A stretch of 64,000 nt of DNA, from contig NZ_RFFI01000003.1 in the NCBI RefSeq assembly GCF_003696205.1, positions 1-64,000 of the forward strand, in the 5' to 3' direction. Source of the DNA: Cellulomonas triticagri. GTDB lineage: Bacteria > Actinomycetota > Actinomycetes > Actinomycetales > Cellulomonadaceae. Of the stretch, positions 52,501 through 60,280 are shown piece after piece; the stretch's first letter is position 1, and every line of letters starts with the position of its first letter. The position numbers and the translations under genes are program-made. The notes beneath the pieces were generated by a model. That model made no database searches. It was not told the origin of the DNA and saw only the letters and a list, made by a program, of their open reading frames with translations.

Positions 52501-53364
52501 CAGAGCCGCCCGACCCTGGGTGGTGTGCCGGGTGCGGCCGTGGTCGGTGAGGTGTACGCGTTCGACTTCGACGTCGAGGGCGTTCCTGCTCCGGTGGTCT
52601 CGGTCGTCGGGGGGGACCTGCCCGGTGGGCTGGTGCTGTCCGCGGGTGGGCGCGTGACCGGGACCCCGACCGAGGTCGGTGTGTTCGCGTTCGACGTCGA
52701 GGCGACGAACTCGGTGGGCACGGCTCGGCTGTCGACGAGCATCGAGGTGCAGGTCGACGGGTCGCAGCCGGTCGGGGTCGCGCCGGTGCTGGGTGGTACG
52801 CCGGTCGAGGCGGTGCTGGGTGAGGCGTACTGGTTCGCGTTCGACGTGGCGGGGGAGCCGTCGCCGTCGGTGACGGTGGCCGAGGGTGTCGTGCCGCCGG
52901 GTCTCGACCTGTCCGCCGAGGGGGTCCTGTCCGGGACCCCGGGCGAGGTGGGCGAGTTCACCTTCCTCGTCCACGCCGAGAACACGGCCGGGACCGCCAC
53001 GCTCCCCGCGACCCTGGTCGTCCGGGAGGCCGACCAGGTCACGGAACCCGACCCCGGTGAGGACGGCGGCCCGGGTGAGGACGGTGAGCCGGCTGGGGAC
53101 GGCGGCCCGGGTGAGGGCGGTGAGCCGGGTGGGGACGGTGAGCCGGGTGGGGACGGCGGCCCGGGTGCGGACGGCGACCTCGGTGAGGGCGGCGGCCCCG
53201 GTGAGCAGACCGGCGTCGACAGGGTCGACACGGGCGGACACGGTGGCGTCCTCGCGCTGACCGGTGTCACCGGCCTCGTGCTGGCCGCTGCTGCTGCTCT
53301 GCTGCTCGTGACGACGGGGACGACCCTCCGTGTCGGACGGTCGGTCCTCCGACCCCGGCGCTGA
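49534..53364 (+). CDS. Giant cell-surface protein: split TIG domain, RCC1 propeller, Ig repeats, LAxTG anchor
   Basis: A 1276-residue protein. A signal peptide ends near residue 44 (PAAA/DD). TPRSGPTQGGTVVTLEG (about 51-67) is the first half of a TIG domain; seven RCC1 blades follow, each with a core such as VYAWGSN or GQLGNG; then FDGTSATDVTRVDAGTVRAV and TPAHPGGTVDVELRV (about 487-525) complete the TIG domain. An Ig-like domain and six putative Ig (He_PIG) repeats follow, arranged as two identical 250-residue blocks. A Gly/Asp/Glu/Pro linker leads to LALTG (about 1239), a helix and a basic RPRR tail, which fits a class E sortase (LAxTG) signal. Adhesion or carbohydrate binding is inferred. 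No sortase gene is in the window. Confidence 0.85.
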   Translation: MLDSTHLRTLLPARARGTVVLLVVLALLLSPLLALALVPSPAAADDTQLPLTPRSGPTQGGTVVTLEGPVGFAHVASGASAAHALGLTTDGRVYAWGSNTSGELGIGSALASVPSPTPVVGLDGVTVVRTAVGGGFSLALADDGSVYSWGDNGSGQLGNGATGSSNVPVAVAAGARTGKRLVEIAAGHQHALALAEDGTVYAWGSNAHGQLGNGDLGVTEARTPVAVATTWQLGPGSTNGTVVQISAGQFHSVALAASGVPFTWGMGDLLGSGLGLRPTDSQATPGIVDTAPLVAGEGYSRITQVSAGWTHTLAVTDLGHLYGWGSNSSGQLGDDASVADGGTAQSPVRIRRLGTSQAGVPLLSAVEAVVAGADYSLAVGPALNAGTRTWHVFGWGDNRQGQLGGDYGTGTDRPEWVTTSAVAEPDVSNPHVLPIAASSGAAYALNPDGSVQAWGAQHSGQLGNGVISSTQSAPWGPVDMPDLDVRFDGTSATDVTRVDAGTVRAVTPAHPGGTVDVELRVGGAGSYPLVTRDGRDAYTFGIGPVVREHPVAPLGALVGQTVELTAAASGDPVPEVEWEVERAGTWQPQEDADRVTWAHEGEVTTTTLALDLTATGTETYRAVFSNANGEAATDPVTVTAEAVTVGPSLVGSPPSGVVGDAYRFVFAVAGEPAPTVAVSSGVLPAGLSLSVEGVLEGTPEVVGEFPVRVSATNVVGTEHLDVVLVVQSRPTLGGVPGAAVVGEVYAFDFDVEGVPAPVVSVVGGDLPGGLVLSAGGRVTGTPTEVGVFAFDVEATNSVGTARLSTSIEVQVDGSQPVGVAPVLGGTPVEAVLGEAYWFAFDVAGEPSPSVTVAEGVVPPGLDLSAEGVLSGTPGEVGEFTFLVHAENTAGTATHEATVLVRAAEVPTVGPSLVGSPPSGVVGDAYRFVFAVAGEPAPTVAVSSGVLPAGLSLSVEGVLEGTPEVVGEFPVRVSATNVVGTEHLDVVLVVQSRPTLGGVPGAAVVGEVYAFDFDVEGVPAPVVSVVGGDLPGGLVLSAGGRVTGTPTEVGVFAFDVEATNSVGTARLSTSIEVQVDGSQPVGVAPVLGGTPVEAVLGEAYWFAFDVAGEPSPSVTVAEGVVPPGLDLSAEGVLSGTPGEVGEFTFLVHAENTAGTATLPATLVVREADQVTEPDPGEDGGPGEDGEPAGDGGPGEGGEPGGDGEPGGDGGPGADGDLGEGGGPGEQTGVDRVDTGGHGGVLALTGVTGLVLAAAAALLLVTTGTTLRVGRSVLRPRR
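51462..52213 (+). repeat. 752-bp perfect direct repeat, copy 1
   Basis: Identical to 52251-53002 at every position I compared, at an offset of 789 bp (263 codons). Encodes three He_PIG-type Ig domains. Its codon use has more GGT, GTG and TCT-type codons than the flanks, which hints at recent acquisition or expansion. Confidence 0.93.
52251..53002 (+). repeat. 752-bp perfect direct repeat, copy 2
   Basis: Second identical copy; divergence begins at 53003 (C-T versus C-A after copy 1). A 37-bp non-identical spacer separates the copies. Recombination between them would delete or add three Ig domains in frame. Confidence 0.93.
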
Positions 53365-53517
53365 GCACGACGCACCGGCCACCCCGAGGGGACCCTCCCG
53401 GACGGGTGGTCGGTGCGTCATCACGACGTCCGGGCTGCGGCTCCGCGGGCCGCGCCACCGCCGCGCCCGGACCACCGCCACCGGGTGGCGGGTGCGCCGC
53501 CCGGTGGTGACGACCGG

Positions 53518-54243
53518 TCACCCCCGTCCGCGCCCCCGGGGATCGGAGGGACCTCGCCCGGTCGGCCCCGGCGTCGCGGGCAGGACGCGCTCCAGCAGCC
53601 GCACCAGCAGCGCGAGCACCAGGAACCCGACCGCGACCAGCGCGGTGTTCCGGGCCGCGGCCGCCAGCCCGAGGGCGCCCGCGTCGAGGAACGGGTACGG
53701 GTACCACCCGGTGATCCCGCCGCGCACGAACGTGTACGCGATCCAGCCGAGCGGGTACACGACCGACCAGGCCACCGTCGCGGTGCGGAACCGCGGGCGC
53801 GGCCCGACCAGCAGCCACACCACCCACGTGCCGATCGGGGAGACGGTGTGCAGCAGGAAGTTCGCGAGGTCACCCGACGGCGTGAGGTCAGCCCCGGCGT
53901 CGGCGAGCACCGCGTGGTAGACGACGCCGGTCACGGCGATGCACAGCAGCGCGTCGAGGTGCAGGACGGCCATCACGCGCCCCGCCCGCGCCGGGCGGAG
54001 GGCCAGCAGGGCGGAGGCGACCAGCACCAGCAGGTTCGACTGGATGGTGAAGTACGAGAACAGCCGGACCAGCCGCTCGGTGCCGCTCAGGTCCGTGGTG
54101 GGCTCGAACGCCAGGGCCCGGCTGACCTCCAGGGCGACGCCGGTCAGCGCGGCGAGCGCCAGCAGCGCGTGCAGCACCCGGGCGGACGCGGTCCAGCCCC
54201 GGCCGACGGCGTCGGGGGTCGCGGGAGCGGCGTCGGTGGTCAC
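53518..54243 (-). CDS. Pr6Pr family integral membrane protein
   Basis: A 241-residue protein with six hydrophobic segments. Characteristic stretches are ERLVRLFSYFTIQSNLLVLV, VVYHAVLADAGADLTPSGDLANFLLHTVSP, and YPLGWIAYTFVRGGITGWYPYPFLD. This is the Pr6Pr (FAR-17a/AIG1-like) pattern of actinobacterial membrane proteins with unknown activity. Start GTG 54243 is 7 bp after the stop of the DUF4916 gene, so the two form an operon. The strongly charged C-terminal tail (PTGRGPSDPRGRGRG) is cytoplasmic. Confidence 0.85.
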   Translation of the reverse strand: MTTDAAPATPDAVGRGWTASARVLHALLALAALTGVALEVSRALAFEPTTDLSGTERLVRLFSYFTIQSNLLVLVASALLALRPARAGRVMAVLHLDALLCIAVTGVVYHAVLADAGADLTPSGDLANFLLHTVSPIGTWVVWLLVGPRPRFRTATVAWSVVYPLGWIAYTFVRGGITGWYPYPFLDAGALGLAAAARNTALVAVGFLVLALLVRLLERVLPATPGPTGRGPSDPRGRGRG

Positions 54244-54250
54244 CGGATCC

Positions 54251-54805
54251 TCAGGGCATCCGGCCGACGTGCGCCATCGCCTGGCGCAGCAGCAGGCCCT
54301 GGCCGCCGTTCATCTCGATCTGCACCTGCTCGCTGCACGCCTCCTCCGGCGTCAGCCAGGCCAGGTCGAGGGCGTCCTGCTGGGGCCGGCAGTCGCCGGT
54401 CACCGGCACGACGTAGGCGAGCGACACCGCGTGCTGCCGGGGGTCGTGGTACGGCGTCACGCCGGGCGTCGGGAAGTACTCCGCGACGGTGAACGGCTGC
54501 GGCGTCGGCGGGACCTGCGGCAGCGCCACCGGTCCGAGGTCCTTCTCGATGTGCCGCAGCAGGGCGTCCCGCACCCGCTCGTGGTACATCACGCGGCCGG
54601 AGACGAGCGCCCGCGACATGACGCCCTCGGGCGTCACCCGCAGCAGGAGGCCGACGGCGACGACGTCGCCGGAGTCGTCCACCCGCACCGGGACCGCGTC
54701 GACGTACAGCAGCGGGAGCGAGCGGCGCGCCGCCGCGATGCCCTCGGGACTCAGCCACCCGGAGGGGCGCTCGGGCTCGCGGGGCAGGTCAGCCGTGTCG
54801 GTCAC
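54251..54805 (-). CDS. DUF4916 NUDIX-like family protein
   Basis: A 184-residue protein from GTG 54805. It matches DUF4916, a NUDIX-related actinobacterial family: GWLSPEGIAAARRSLPLLYVDAVPV, VGLLLRVTPEGVMSRALVSGRVMYHERVRDALLRHIEKDLG in consecutive parts, FTVAEYFPTPGVTPYHDPRQHAVSLAYVVPV, and LAWLTPEEA. The Nudix box is not canonical (no GX5EX7REUXEEXGU), so nucleotide hydrolysis is doubtful. It is upstream of the Pr6Pr gene and divergent from the thioredoxin gene. Confidence 0.87.
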   Translation of the reverse strand: MTDTADLPREPERPSGWLSPEGIAAARRSLPLLYVDAVPVRVDDSGDVVAVGLLLRVTPEGVMSRALVSGRVMYHERVRDALLRHIEKDLGPVALPQVPPTPQPFTVAEYFPTPGVTPYHDPRQHAVSLAYVVPVTGDCRPQQDALDLAWLTPEEACSEQVQIEMNGGQGLLLRQAMAHVGRMP

Positions 54806-54980
54806 CTGGCAGTTGTACCCCGGTCACCGGGCCCGGCGACACCCCGACGCGCGGGACGGCGCTTCCCGGCTGGTGCGCGGGCGCGCGGGCGGCCCCGGCG
54901 GCGGGGTGCGCGGGCAGCGGGAATACTGGAGGGCGGACGGGCGCTCTACTGGCGTCAATCACGACAACAGGAGGCGACTG

Positions 54981-55352
54981 ATGGCCACGACCGAGCTGAC
55001 GGCCGACACCATCCAGAAGACGATCACCGAGAACGACATCGTTCTGGTCGACTTCTGGGCGGACTGGTGCCAGCCGTGCAAGCGCTTCGGCCCGATCTTC
55101 GAGGACTCGTCGGACCAGCACCCCGACATCGTCCATGCGAAGGTCGACACCGAGGCCGAGCAGCAGCTGGCGGCCGAGCTGCAGATCACGTCGATCCCGA
55201 CCCTGATGGCGTTCCGCGAGGGCGTCCTGGTGTTCAACCAGGCGGGTGCCCTCCCGGCCCCGGCGCTGCAGCAGGTCGTCGACGCGGTCAAGGCGCTGGA
55301 CATGGACGACGTCCGTGCGCAGATCGCCGCGGCGGGCGCCGCGCAGGGCTGA
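54981..55352 (+). CDS. Thioredoxin
   Basis: A 123-residue protein from ATG 54981 with GGAGG upstream. The active site is VDFWADWCQPCKRF with Cys30 and Cys33; the usual WCGPC Gly is Gln here. ITSIPTLMAFREGVLVFNQAG supplies the cis-Pro loop. About 15 extra C-terminal residues follow the fold. It is a cytosolic thiol-disulfide reductant. The CQPC variant is common among actinobacterial secondary thioredoxins and may tune redox potential. Confidence 0.93.
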   Translation: MATTELTADTIQKTITENDIVLVDFWADWCQPCKRFGPIFEDSSDQHPDIVHAKVDTEAEQQLAAELQITSIPTLMAFREGVLVFNQAGALPAPALQQVVDAVKALDMDDVRAQIAAAGAAQG

Positions 55353-55368
55353 CCGCCCACGAAGCCCC

Positions 55369-55401
55369 GAGGCCCCCGCACGCCGAGCGTGCGGGGGCCT
55401 C
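55369..55401. terminator. Bidirectional hairpin terminator
   Basis: A perfect 14-bp stem (55369-55382 with 55388-55401) with a 5-nt loop, between the convergent thioredoxin and chemoreceptor genes. Confidence 0.85.
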
Positions 55402-55418
55402 GTCGTGTCCGGGGGCGG

Positions 55419-57086
55419 TCAGTGCCGGAACTGCGCCACCCGGCTGCGCAGGTCGTCGGCCTCGCGGGCGAGCTCGGCGATGGCCGTGCTCATCTGCCCG
55501 ATCACCTCGGTGCTGGTCGCGGCGGCGGTCGCCACACCGGTGATGGTGGTGGCGATCTCGCCGGAGCCGCTGGCGGCGTCCGCCACCGACCGGGACATCT
55601 CCGAGGTCGTGGCGGTCTGCTCCTCGACGGCCGACGCGATCGTCGTCTGGTAGTCGTCGATCTGCGCGATGACGTGCCCGATCTCCGCGATGGCGGCGAC
55701 GGCGCCCTCGGTGTCGGCCTGGATCGCCTCGACGCGGCGGGCGATGTCCTCCGTCGCCTTCGCGGTCTCGGAGGCGAGCTCCTTGACCTCCCCGGCGACC
55801 ACGGCGAAGCCCTTGCCCGCCTCGCCTGCGCGGGCGGCCTCGATGGTGGCGTTCAGCGCGAGCAGGTTGGTCTGCTCCGCGATGCTGGTGATGACCTTGA
55901 CGACGTTGCCGATCTCCGCCGACGAGACGCCCAGGCGCGCGACCTGCTCGTTGGTCGTGGCCGCCGCGGTGGTGGCCCGGCCCGCGACCTGCGCGGCCTC
56001 GGCGGCGTTCCGGGCGATCTCCCGGATCGACGCGCCCATCTGCTCGGCACCGGCGGCCACGGTGTGCACGTCCCGGTTGACCTGCTCGGCCGCCGAGGCG
56101 ACGACCCCGGCCTGCCCGGACGTCTGGTCGGCCCCGGCGACGACCTGCTGCGCCGAGCCCTCGAGCCGGCCCGCGGCGTCCGCGACGGTCTGCGCCGTCA
56201 GCACGATGCCGCTCACCGTGTCCCGCAGGGCGGAGGTCGCGGTGTCCAGCGCGGCCGCGGTGCGGCCGATCTCGTCCGCCCCGGTGACCTCGCTGCGCAC
56301 CGTGAGGTCGCCGCCCGCGAGGGCCTGCGCGGTCGTCGCCACCCGGTCCAGGCGCCGGCTCAGGCGCCGCGCCACGACCACGCCCACGACGGCGGGCAGC
56401 ACGGCCGCGACACCCAGCGCGATGAACTCGATCAGCACGCTGCGGTCGCCCGCCGCCGTCGCCTCCCGCGCCGCCTCCCGCGCCAGACCCGCCTGGGCGG
56501 TGATGAGGTCGTCGATCCGGTCCGCGGCGGCCTGCGCGGCGGTGTCCGCCGCCTCCGAGGCGCCTGCGAGGCTCTGGTAGGTCGTCAGCGCCGTGCGCAC
56601 CAGGGCGGTCGCGGCCTGCTGGTCCTCGGTCAGCGACGGCATCGCCGCGTACTCGTCCAGCGTCGCCACCGCCTGTGCGACCGCGTCCTGCTGGTCCGAC
56701 GCCAGGCCCTCGGCCTTGAACGGGTCGCCGTTCTCCACCGCGATCCGGGTCGCGGTGCCGAGCTCCTGCGCACCGCCGAGCTCCGAGCGCACCTGGCTCG
56801 CCAGGGTCAGCCCCGCGACGTGCTCGGAGTACATCCGCTCCGTGCGGTCCGTGCTCTGCCAGAGGGTCAGGATCGACACCCAGCCCAGCAGCCCCGTCAT
56901 CGCGACCGCGATCGACACCGTCAGCAGGATCTTGCCGGTGAAGCCCAGACCGCGGTCCCGGCGGGCCGTGGTCGGCGCCGCACCAGGAAGGCGGTCGTGG
57001 CCGCCCGCCGCCGGGGTCGGCAGGGTGTCGAGCCCGCCCACCCGGGGGAGCGCTCGCGTCGTCGCGTGGTCGTGGGTCGCCGTCAT
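55419..57086 (-). CDS. Methyl-accepting chemotaxis protein (chemoreceptor 1)
   Basis: A 555-residue protein from ATG 57086. After a Thr/Ala/Arg-rich head (about 1-48) come TM1 ([20 protein letters not shown]), a periplasmic four-helix-bundle-like region (about 75-190), TM2 ([19 protein letters not shown]), a HAMP domain with [20 protein letters not shown], and the coiled-coil signalling domain. The hairpin tip reads [40 protein letters not shown] in consecutive parts, where CheA and CheW bind. No ligand-specific domain is recognised. CTTCACCCGGG lies about 165 bp upstream, as also seen before chemoreceptor 2. Confidence 0.94.
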   Translation of the reverse strand: MTATHDHATTRALPRVGGLDTLPTPAAGGHDRLPGAAPTTARRDRGLGFTGKILLTVSIAVAMTGLLGWVSILTLWQSTDRTERMYSEHVAGLTLASQVRSELGGAQELGTATRIAVENGDPFKAEGLASDQQDAVAQAVATLDEYAAMPSLTEDQQAATALVRTALTTYQSLAGASEAADTAAQAAADRIDDLITAQAGLAREAAREATAAGDRSVLIEFIALGVAAVLPAVVGVVVARRLSRRLDRVATTAQALAGGDLTVRSEVTGADEIGRTAAALDTATSALRDTVSGIVLTAQTVADAAGRLEGSAQQVVAGADQTSGQAGVVASAAEQVNRDVHTVAAGAEQMGASIREIARNAAEAAQVAGRATTAAATTNEQVARLGVSSAEIGNVVKVITSIAEQTNLLALNATIEAARAGEAGKGFAVVAGEVKELASETAKATEDIARRVEAIQADTEGAVAAIAEIGHVIAQIDDYQTTIASAVEEQTATTSEMSRSVADAASGSGEIATTITGVATAAATSTEVIGQMSTAIAELAREADDLRSRVAQFRH

Positions 57087-57339
57087 CGACCGGCCTCTCG
57101 TCGTACCGCCGCAGCCGTCGTCGCCCGCGCGGGAGGCAGACACCTCCCGAGGTTCCGGTCGAACGGGCGAGCCGTTGCCTGAGGAGACGGCGCTCGCGTC
57201 ACCCGGTCGGACCGCGTCGGTCGGCGCATCCGGGTGGTGAGTGGTCCACCCGGGTGAAGCGACTCTCGTGCACACCTGAGTGGGTGCGGGTCGCTACTGT
57301 CGTCGGCGGACCGAGCGGTGGAGGAGGAGGTGGAACGCG

Positions 57340-57905
57340 ATGTCGTTCCCTGCTGACCTGACCGCCGTCCTGACCGGCGCCACCCGGTACCAGCTGCGCA
57401 ACTGGCGTGCGACCGGCCTGCTCGTCCCGGAGGCGAGCCCCGCTCGGCGACGTCGCCCCAGAAGATCAGGGCGGCCTTCTCGGCGCTCCCGGAGTTCGAC
57501 CTGACCGACCACCCCGCTCAGTACCGCTTCGCCACCGACGGCAGGTCGGTGGCCGTCGAGACGGACGACGGCTATCTCGACCTCGTGGCGAACAAGGGCT
57601 CGGTCCAGCTCTTCACACTGGCGGACATCTACGAGTCGTTCACGACCAAGCAAGGTGTCCAGGTCGTCGACTTCCTGCACCCGCGCCCCCGGCTGCACGT
57701 CAGCGCGCGCCGCATGGGTGGCTGGCCGACCGTGGACGACACCCGCGTGACGTTCGACGTGATCGCCCGCGCCGTCGACGGCGTGACGCTCACCGCGGAC
57801 GACGTCCCCCGCTTCTACCCGGGGGTCAGCCCGGACGGTGCCCACGACGCCGTGGAGCTCGCCTCTGCCGTGGCGGCTGCGGGACGCAGAGCGGTGAGCG
57901 GATGA
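57340..57905 (+). pseudogene. VapB45-like antitoxin gene (DUF433) with internal deletion and frameshift
   Basis: From ATG 57340 the N-terminal MerR-like helix is normal: MSFPADLTAVLTGATRYQLR, then NWRATGLLVPEASP. After about residue 34 this frame becomes Arg/Ser-rich and stops near 57503. The matching C-terminal part continues in another frame: SPQKIRAAFSALPEFDLTD begins near 57453, and VETDDGYLDLVANKG, FTLADIYESF and GGWPTVDDTRVTFDVIA (DUF433) run on to 57905. Compared with the family (about 240 residues), the helices between VPEASP and QKIR are missing. The C-terminal fragment might be translated alone from GTG 57549. It overlaps the intact toxin gene by 4 bp. Confidence 0.75.
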
Positions 57906-58309
57906 GGTTCCTGCTCGACCAGAACGCGAACACCGGCAGCCTCCCGTCGCTCAGGACGTTCTTCGCCGACCACCACGTCGCCCACGCGAGCGAGCGCGGG
58001 TGGGGTGCGCTGGAGGACGTCGACCTGTTCGAGGCGATGGCCGAGGACGGGTTCACGCACCTCATCACGCGGGACCGGAACCAGCTGCGCGATCCCGACG
58101 AGCGCGCGGCTCTCCGGGCGCACGACCTGACGTGGGTGGGGGTACGCGACACCCGTGCCGGAGGGCTCCTCGGCCTGTCGATCGAGACGGCGACGCTGCT
58201 GACCGGGCTGCCGCACGTGCTCGCCCGGTCTGCGGAGCGAGGCCTCGCCTTCGCGCTGCGCACGATCCCCGCCGAGCCGGCGCAGCGGGTCAAGGTCATC
58301 GCGCTCTGA
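57902..58309 (+). CDS. VapC45-like PIN-domain toxin
   Basis: A 135-residue protein from ATG 57902, overlapping the antitoxin remnant as ATGA. The PIN-like acidic residues are seen in MRFLLDQNA (Asp6), DLFEAMAEDG, LITRDRNQLRDPDER and VGVRDTRAGGLLG. This matches the Mycobacterium VapC45 type in length and in its VapB45 partner. PIN toxins cleave tRNA or rRNA. The gene looks intact although its antitoxin gene is damaged, and it ends 20 bp from a tRNA-Leu gene. Confidence 0.82.
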   Translation: MRFLLDQNANTGSLPSLRTFFADHHVAHASERGWGALEDVDLFEAMAEDGFTHLITRDRNQLRDPDERAALRAHDLTWVGVRDTRAGGLLGLSIETATLLTGLPHVLARSAERGLAFALRTIPAEPAQRVKVIAL

Positions 58310-58329
58310 CCGGAGCGCGTGACCTCCGG

Positions 58330-58412
58330 TGCGGGAGACGGGAGTCGAACCCGCACGCCCTCTCGGGCACCAGGACCTAAACCTGGCGTGGCTGCCGTTA
58401 CACCACTCCCGC
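58330..58412 (-). tRNA. tRNA-Leu (anticodon UAG)
   Basis: On the minus strand the 83-nt gene starts GCGGGAG and ends CTCCCGCA; the 7-bp acceptor stem is perfect. The anticodon stem-loop CCAGG-TTTAGGT-CCTGG gives anticodon UAG, a long variable arm with TGCCCGAGAGGGCG marks a class II tRNA, and the T arm contains GGTTCGA. CCA is not encoded. It sits between the VapC45-like gene and bcp. Confidence 0.95.
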
Positions 58413-58444
58413 CGGCCGCCCCGGGAGGTCCCGGGGCGGGTGGA

Positions 58445-58915
58445 TCAGGCGTCGACGCCGAGCTCGCGCCGCAGGCGGGCGACGTGGCCGGTGGCCTTGA
58501 CGTTGTACTGCGCGAGCTCCACGGTGCCGTCGGGGGCGACGACGACCGTCGACCGGATGACGCCGGTGACGGTGCGGCCGTAGTTCTGCTTCTCGCCCCA
58601 GGCGCCCCACGCCTCCAGCACGGTCTTCTCCGTGTCGGACGCGAGCGGGAAGGGCAGGTCCTGGTCGCGCGCGAACGCGGCGAGCTTGTCGACGCCGTCC
58701 GGGGAGACCCCGACGACCCGGTAGCCGTGCGCCGTCAGCGACGCGAGCGAGTCCCGGAAGTCGCACGCCTGGGTGGTGCACCCCGGGGTCGCGGCGGCGG
58801 GGTAGAAGTACACGACCACGTGCTCGCCGCGCAGGTCCGACAGCGTCACCGTGCCGCCGTCGGCGGTGGGCAGCGTGAAGTCGGGCGCGGTGTCGCCGAC
58901 GGCGAGGCGGGGCAT
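58445..58915 (-). CDS. bcp: Peroxiredoxin Bcp
   Basis: A 156-residue protein from ATG 58915 with AGGAG upstream. It shows LAVGDTAPDFTLPTADGGTV, YFYPAAATPGCTTQACDFRD with peroxidatic Cys46 and resolving Cys51 (the atypical 2-Cys BCP pattern), VVGVSPDGVDKLAAF, DLPFPLASDTEKTV and GVIRSTVVVAPDG. The usual PKAxTPGCT reads PAAATPGCT. Bcp reduces hydrogen peroxide and organic hydroperoxides using thioredoxin; a thioredoxin gene lies 3.5 kb away. Confidence 0.95.
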   Translation of the reverse strand: MPRLAVGDTAPDFTLPTADGGTVTLSDLRGEHVVVYFYPAAATPGCTTQACDFRDSLASLTAHGYRVVGVSPDGVDKLAAFARDQDLPFPLASDTEKTVLEAWGAWGEKQNYGRTVTGVIRSTVVVAPDGTVELAQYNVKATGHVARLRRELGVDA

Positions 58916-59008
58916 GTCGTCTCCTGTGCGGGTTCGGGCGCGCGGGTATCGCGTGCGCGGCGGACGGGCGCCGCCAGCGTACGACGCCCGGGCGGTACCG
59001 TCTGCCGG

Positions 59009-59344
59009 GTGAGCCCTCGCGAGACCGACGCCCCGCTGCCGATCCGGATGCTGAACGACCGCCTGCTGGTCGAGCTCGACGCGGACGCGTCCGAGCGCCG
59101 GTCCTCGGCGGGCATCGTCATCCCCGCCACGGCGGCGGTGGGGAAGCGGCTCACGTGGGGCGCGGTGGTCGCGGCGGGGCAGCACGTGCGCCAGGTGGCC
59201 GTGGGGGACCGGGTGCTCTTCGACCCGGACGAGCGCGCGGAGGTCGAGCTGGAGGCCCGCACGTACCTGCTGCTGCGGGAGAAGGACGTGCACGCCGTGG
59301 CGGCGCCGCGCGACGGCGGGCAGGGCACCGGTCTGTACCTCTGA
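59009..59344 (+). CDS. GroES-like (Cpn10) co-chaperone family protein
   Basis: A 111-residue protein from GTG 59009. The Cpn10 fold is recognisable: PIRMLNDRLLVELDADASERRS, SAGIVIPATAAVGKRLTWGAVVAAG, VAVGDRVLFDPDERAEVEL and LLLREKDVHAV. The mobile loop and termini differ from housekeeping GroES, and no groEL is adjacent, so this is the second, divergent Cpn10 found in many actinobacteria; its partner is unknown. TACCGT (58996-59001) lies 7 nt before the start, a leaderless layout. Confidence 0.88.
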   Translation: MSPRETDAPLPIRMLNDRLLVELDADASERRSSAGIVIPATAAVGKRLTWGAVVAAGQHVRQVAVGDRVLFDPDERAEVELEARTYLLLREKDVHAVAAPRDGGQGTGLYL

Positions 59345-59457
59345 CCTGCACGGAAGCGCCGACCGGGTGCGGTCGTGTTCGCCCTCGGCGTGCACTGTTG
59401 CGCGGCGGTGGCGCGGGTGTTCCCATGGTCGCAGGAACGATCGGGGGAGCAGCCGTG

Positions 59458-59715
59458 GTGGACGACGAGGCGAAGACGGCCGACGGGCGTGACGTGCCCG
59501 CGCAGGACGCCGCTGCGGTGATGGACCTGCTCGCCGAGCACGTCCCGCTGACCCTGCTGGCGGACCTGGCCGTGGCCGAGCCCCGGTCGGAGGCGATCCT
59601 GCGGGCCGAGGGCCTGCCGGACGACGCCTGGTGGGAGGGCGACGACGCCACCGCGCCGCGCGACGCCGACGTGCCCGTCGACCCGGACGCCACGGCGGAC
59701 CCGCACCGGGCGTGA
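59458..59715 (+). CDS. Small conserved actinobacterial hypothetical protein
   Basis: GTG 59458 with GGGGGAG upstream gives 85 residues; GTG 59455 and ATG 59425 are alternatives. The recognisable core AVMDLLAEHVPLTLLADLAV is followed by SEAILRAEGLPDDAWWEG and a very acidic disordered tail. I recall this short pattern from other actinobacterial genomes, always as a hypothetical protein. It stands alone upstream of the tRNA-Lys pair. Confidence 0.65.
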   Translation: MDDEAKTADGRDVPAQDAAAVMDLLAEHVPLTLLADLAVAEPRSEAILRAEGLPDDAWWEGDDATAPRDADVPVDPDATADPHRA

Positions 59716-59791
59716 CCTGCGCCACGACGGCCCTCCGGGGCGGTCGTGGATTGGCCTCGGGCGGCCGGGCGGTGCTACCGTTCTCAACCGC

Positions 59792-59867
<76 letters not shown>

Positions 59868-59974
59868 CGCACGAGGCCCCGGCCGACGCTTGACGTCGGA
59901 CGGGTGCCGTCGTCGTGCGGTGGGGTGACCCGGGTCCGGACCACCCCGCTGACGGTGCTAGCGTTCTGCACCGC

Positions 59975-60050
<76 letters not shown>

Positions 60051-60056
60051 CCCACG

Positions 60057-60092
60057 AGGCCCCCGGCCGGCGCACGACGCCGACGGGGGCCT
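60057..60092 (+). terminator. Hairpin terminator after the tRNA-Lys pair
   Basis: AGGCCCCCG (60057-60065) pairs perfectly with CGGGGGCCT (60084-60092), with a smaller inner hairpin in the 18-nt loop. Confidence 0.65.
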
Positions 60093-60280
60093 TCGTCGTC
60101 CCTGGGTCGTCCGCCGCGCACGCGGGCGAGGGCGCGGCTCGGGTCGCCGTCGCGGACACGGGTGCCCGGTTCAGGTAGCACCTTTCACCCGGATGGGGGC
60201 TCACCCGGCGGCACCGCCGTCCGATCCGACGAGTGGGCCGCAGGACGCGGCCCGCCCCGCTCACGGATGGAGAACCGCCC

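Noticed and set aside
49651-53481. 1276-codon open frame on the minus strand opposite the RCC1 gene
   Set aside because: It mirrors the sense gene's composition, translates to Arg/His/Gly/Arg-rich low-complexity sequence with no domain, and has no ribosome site; GC-rich third positions create such antisense frames.
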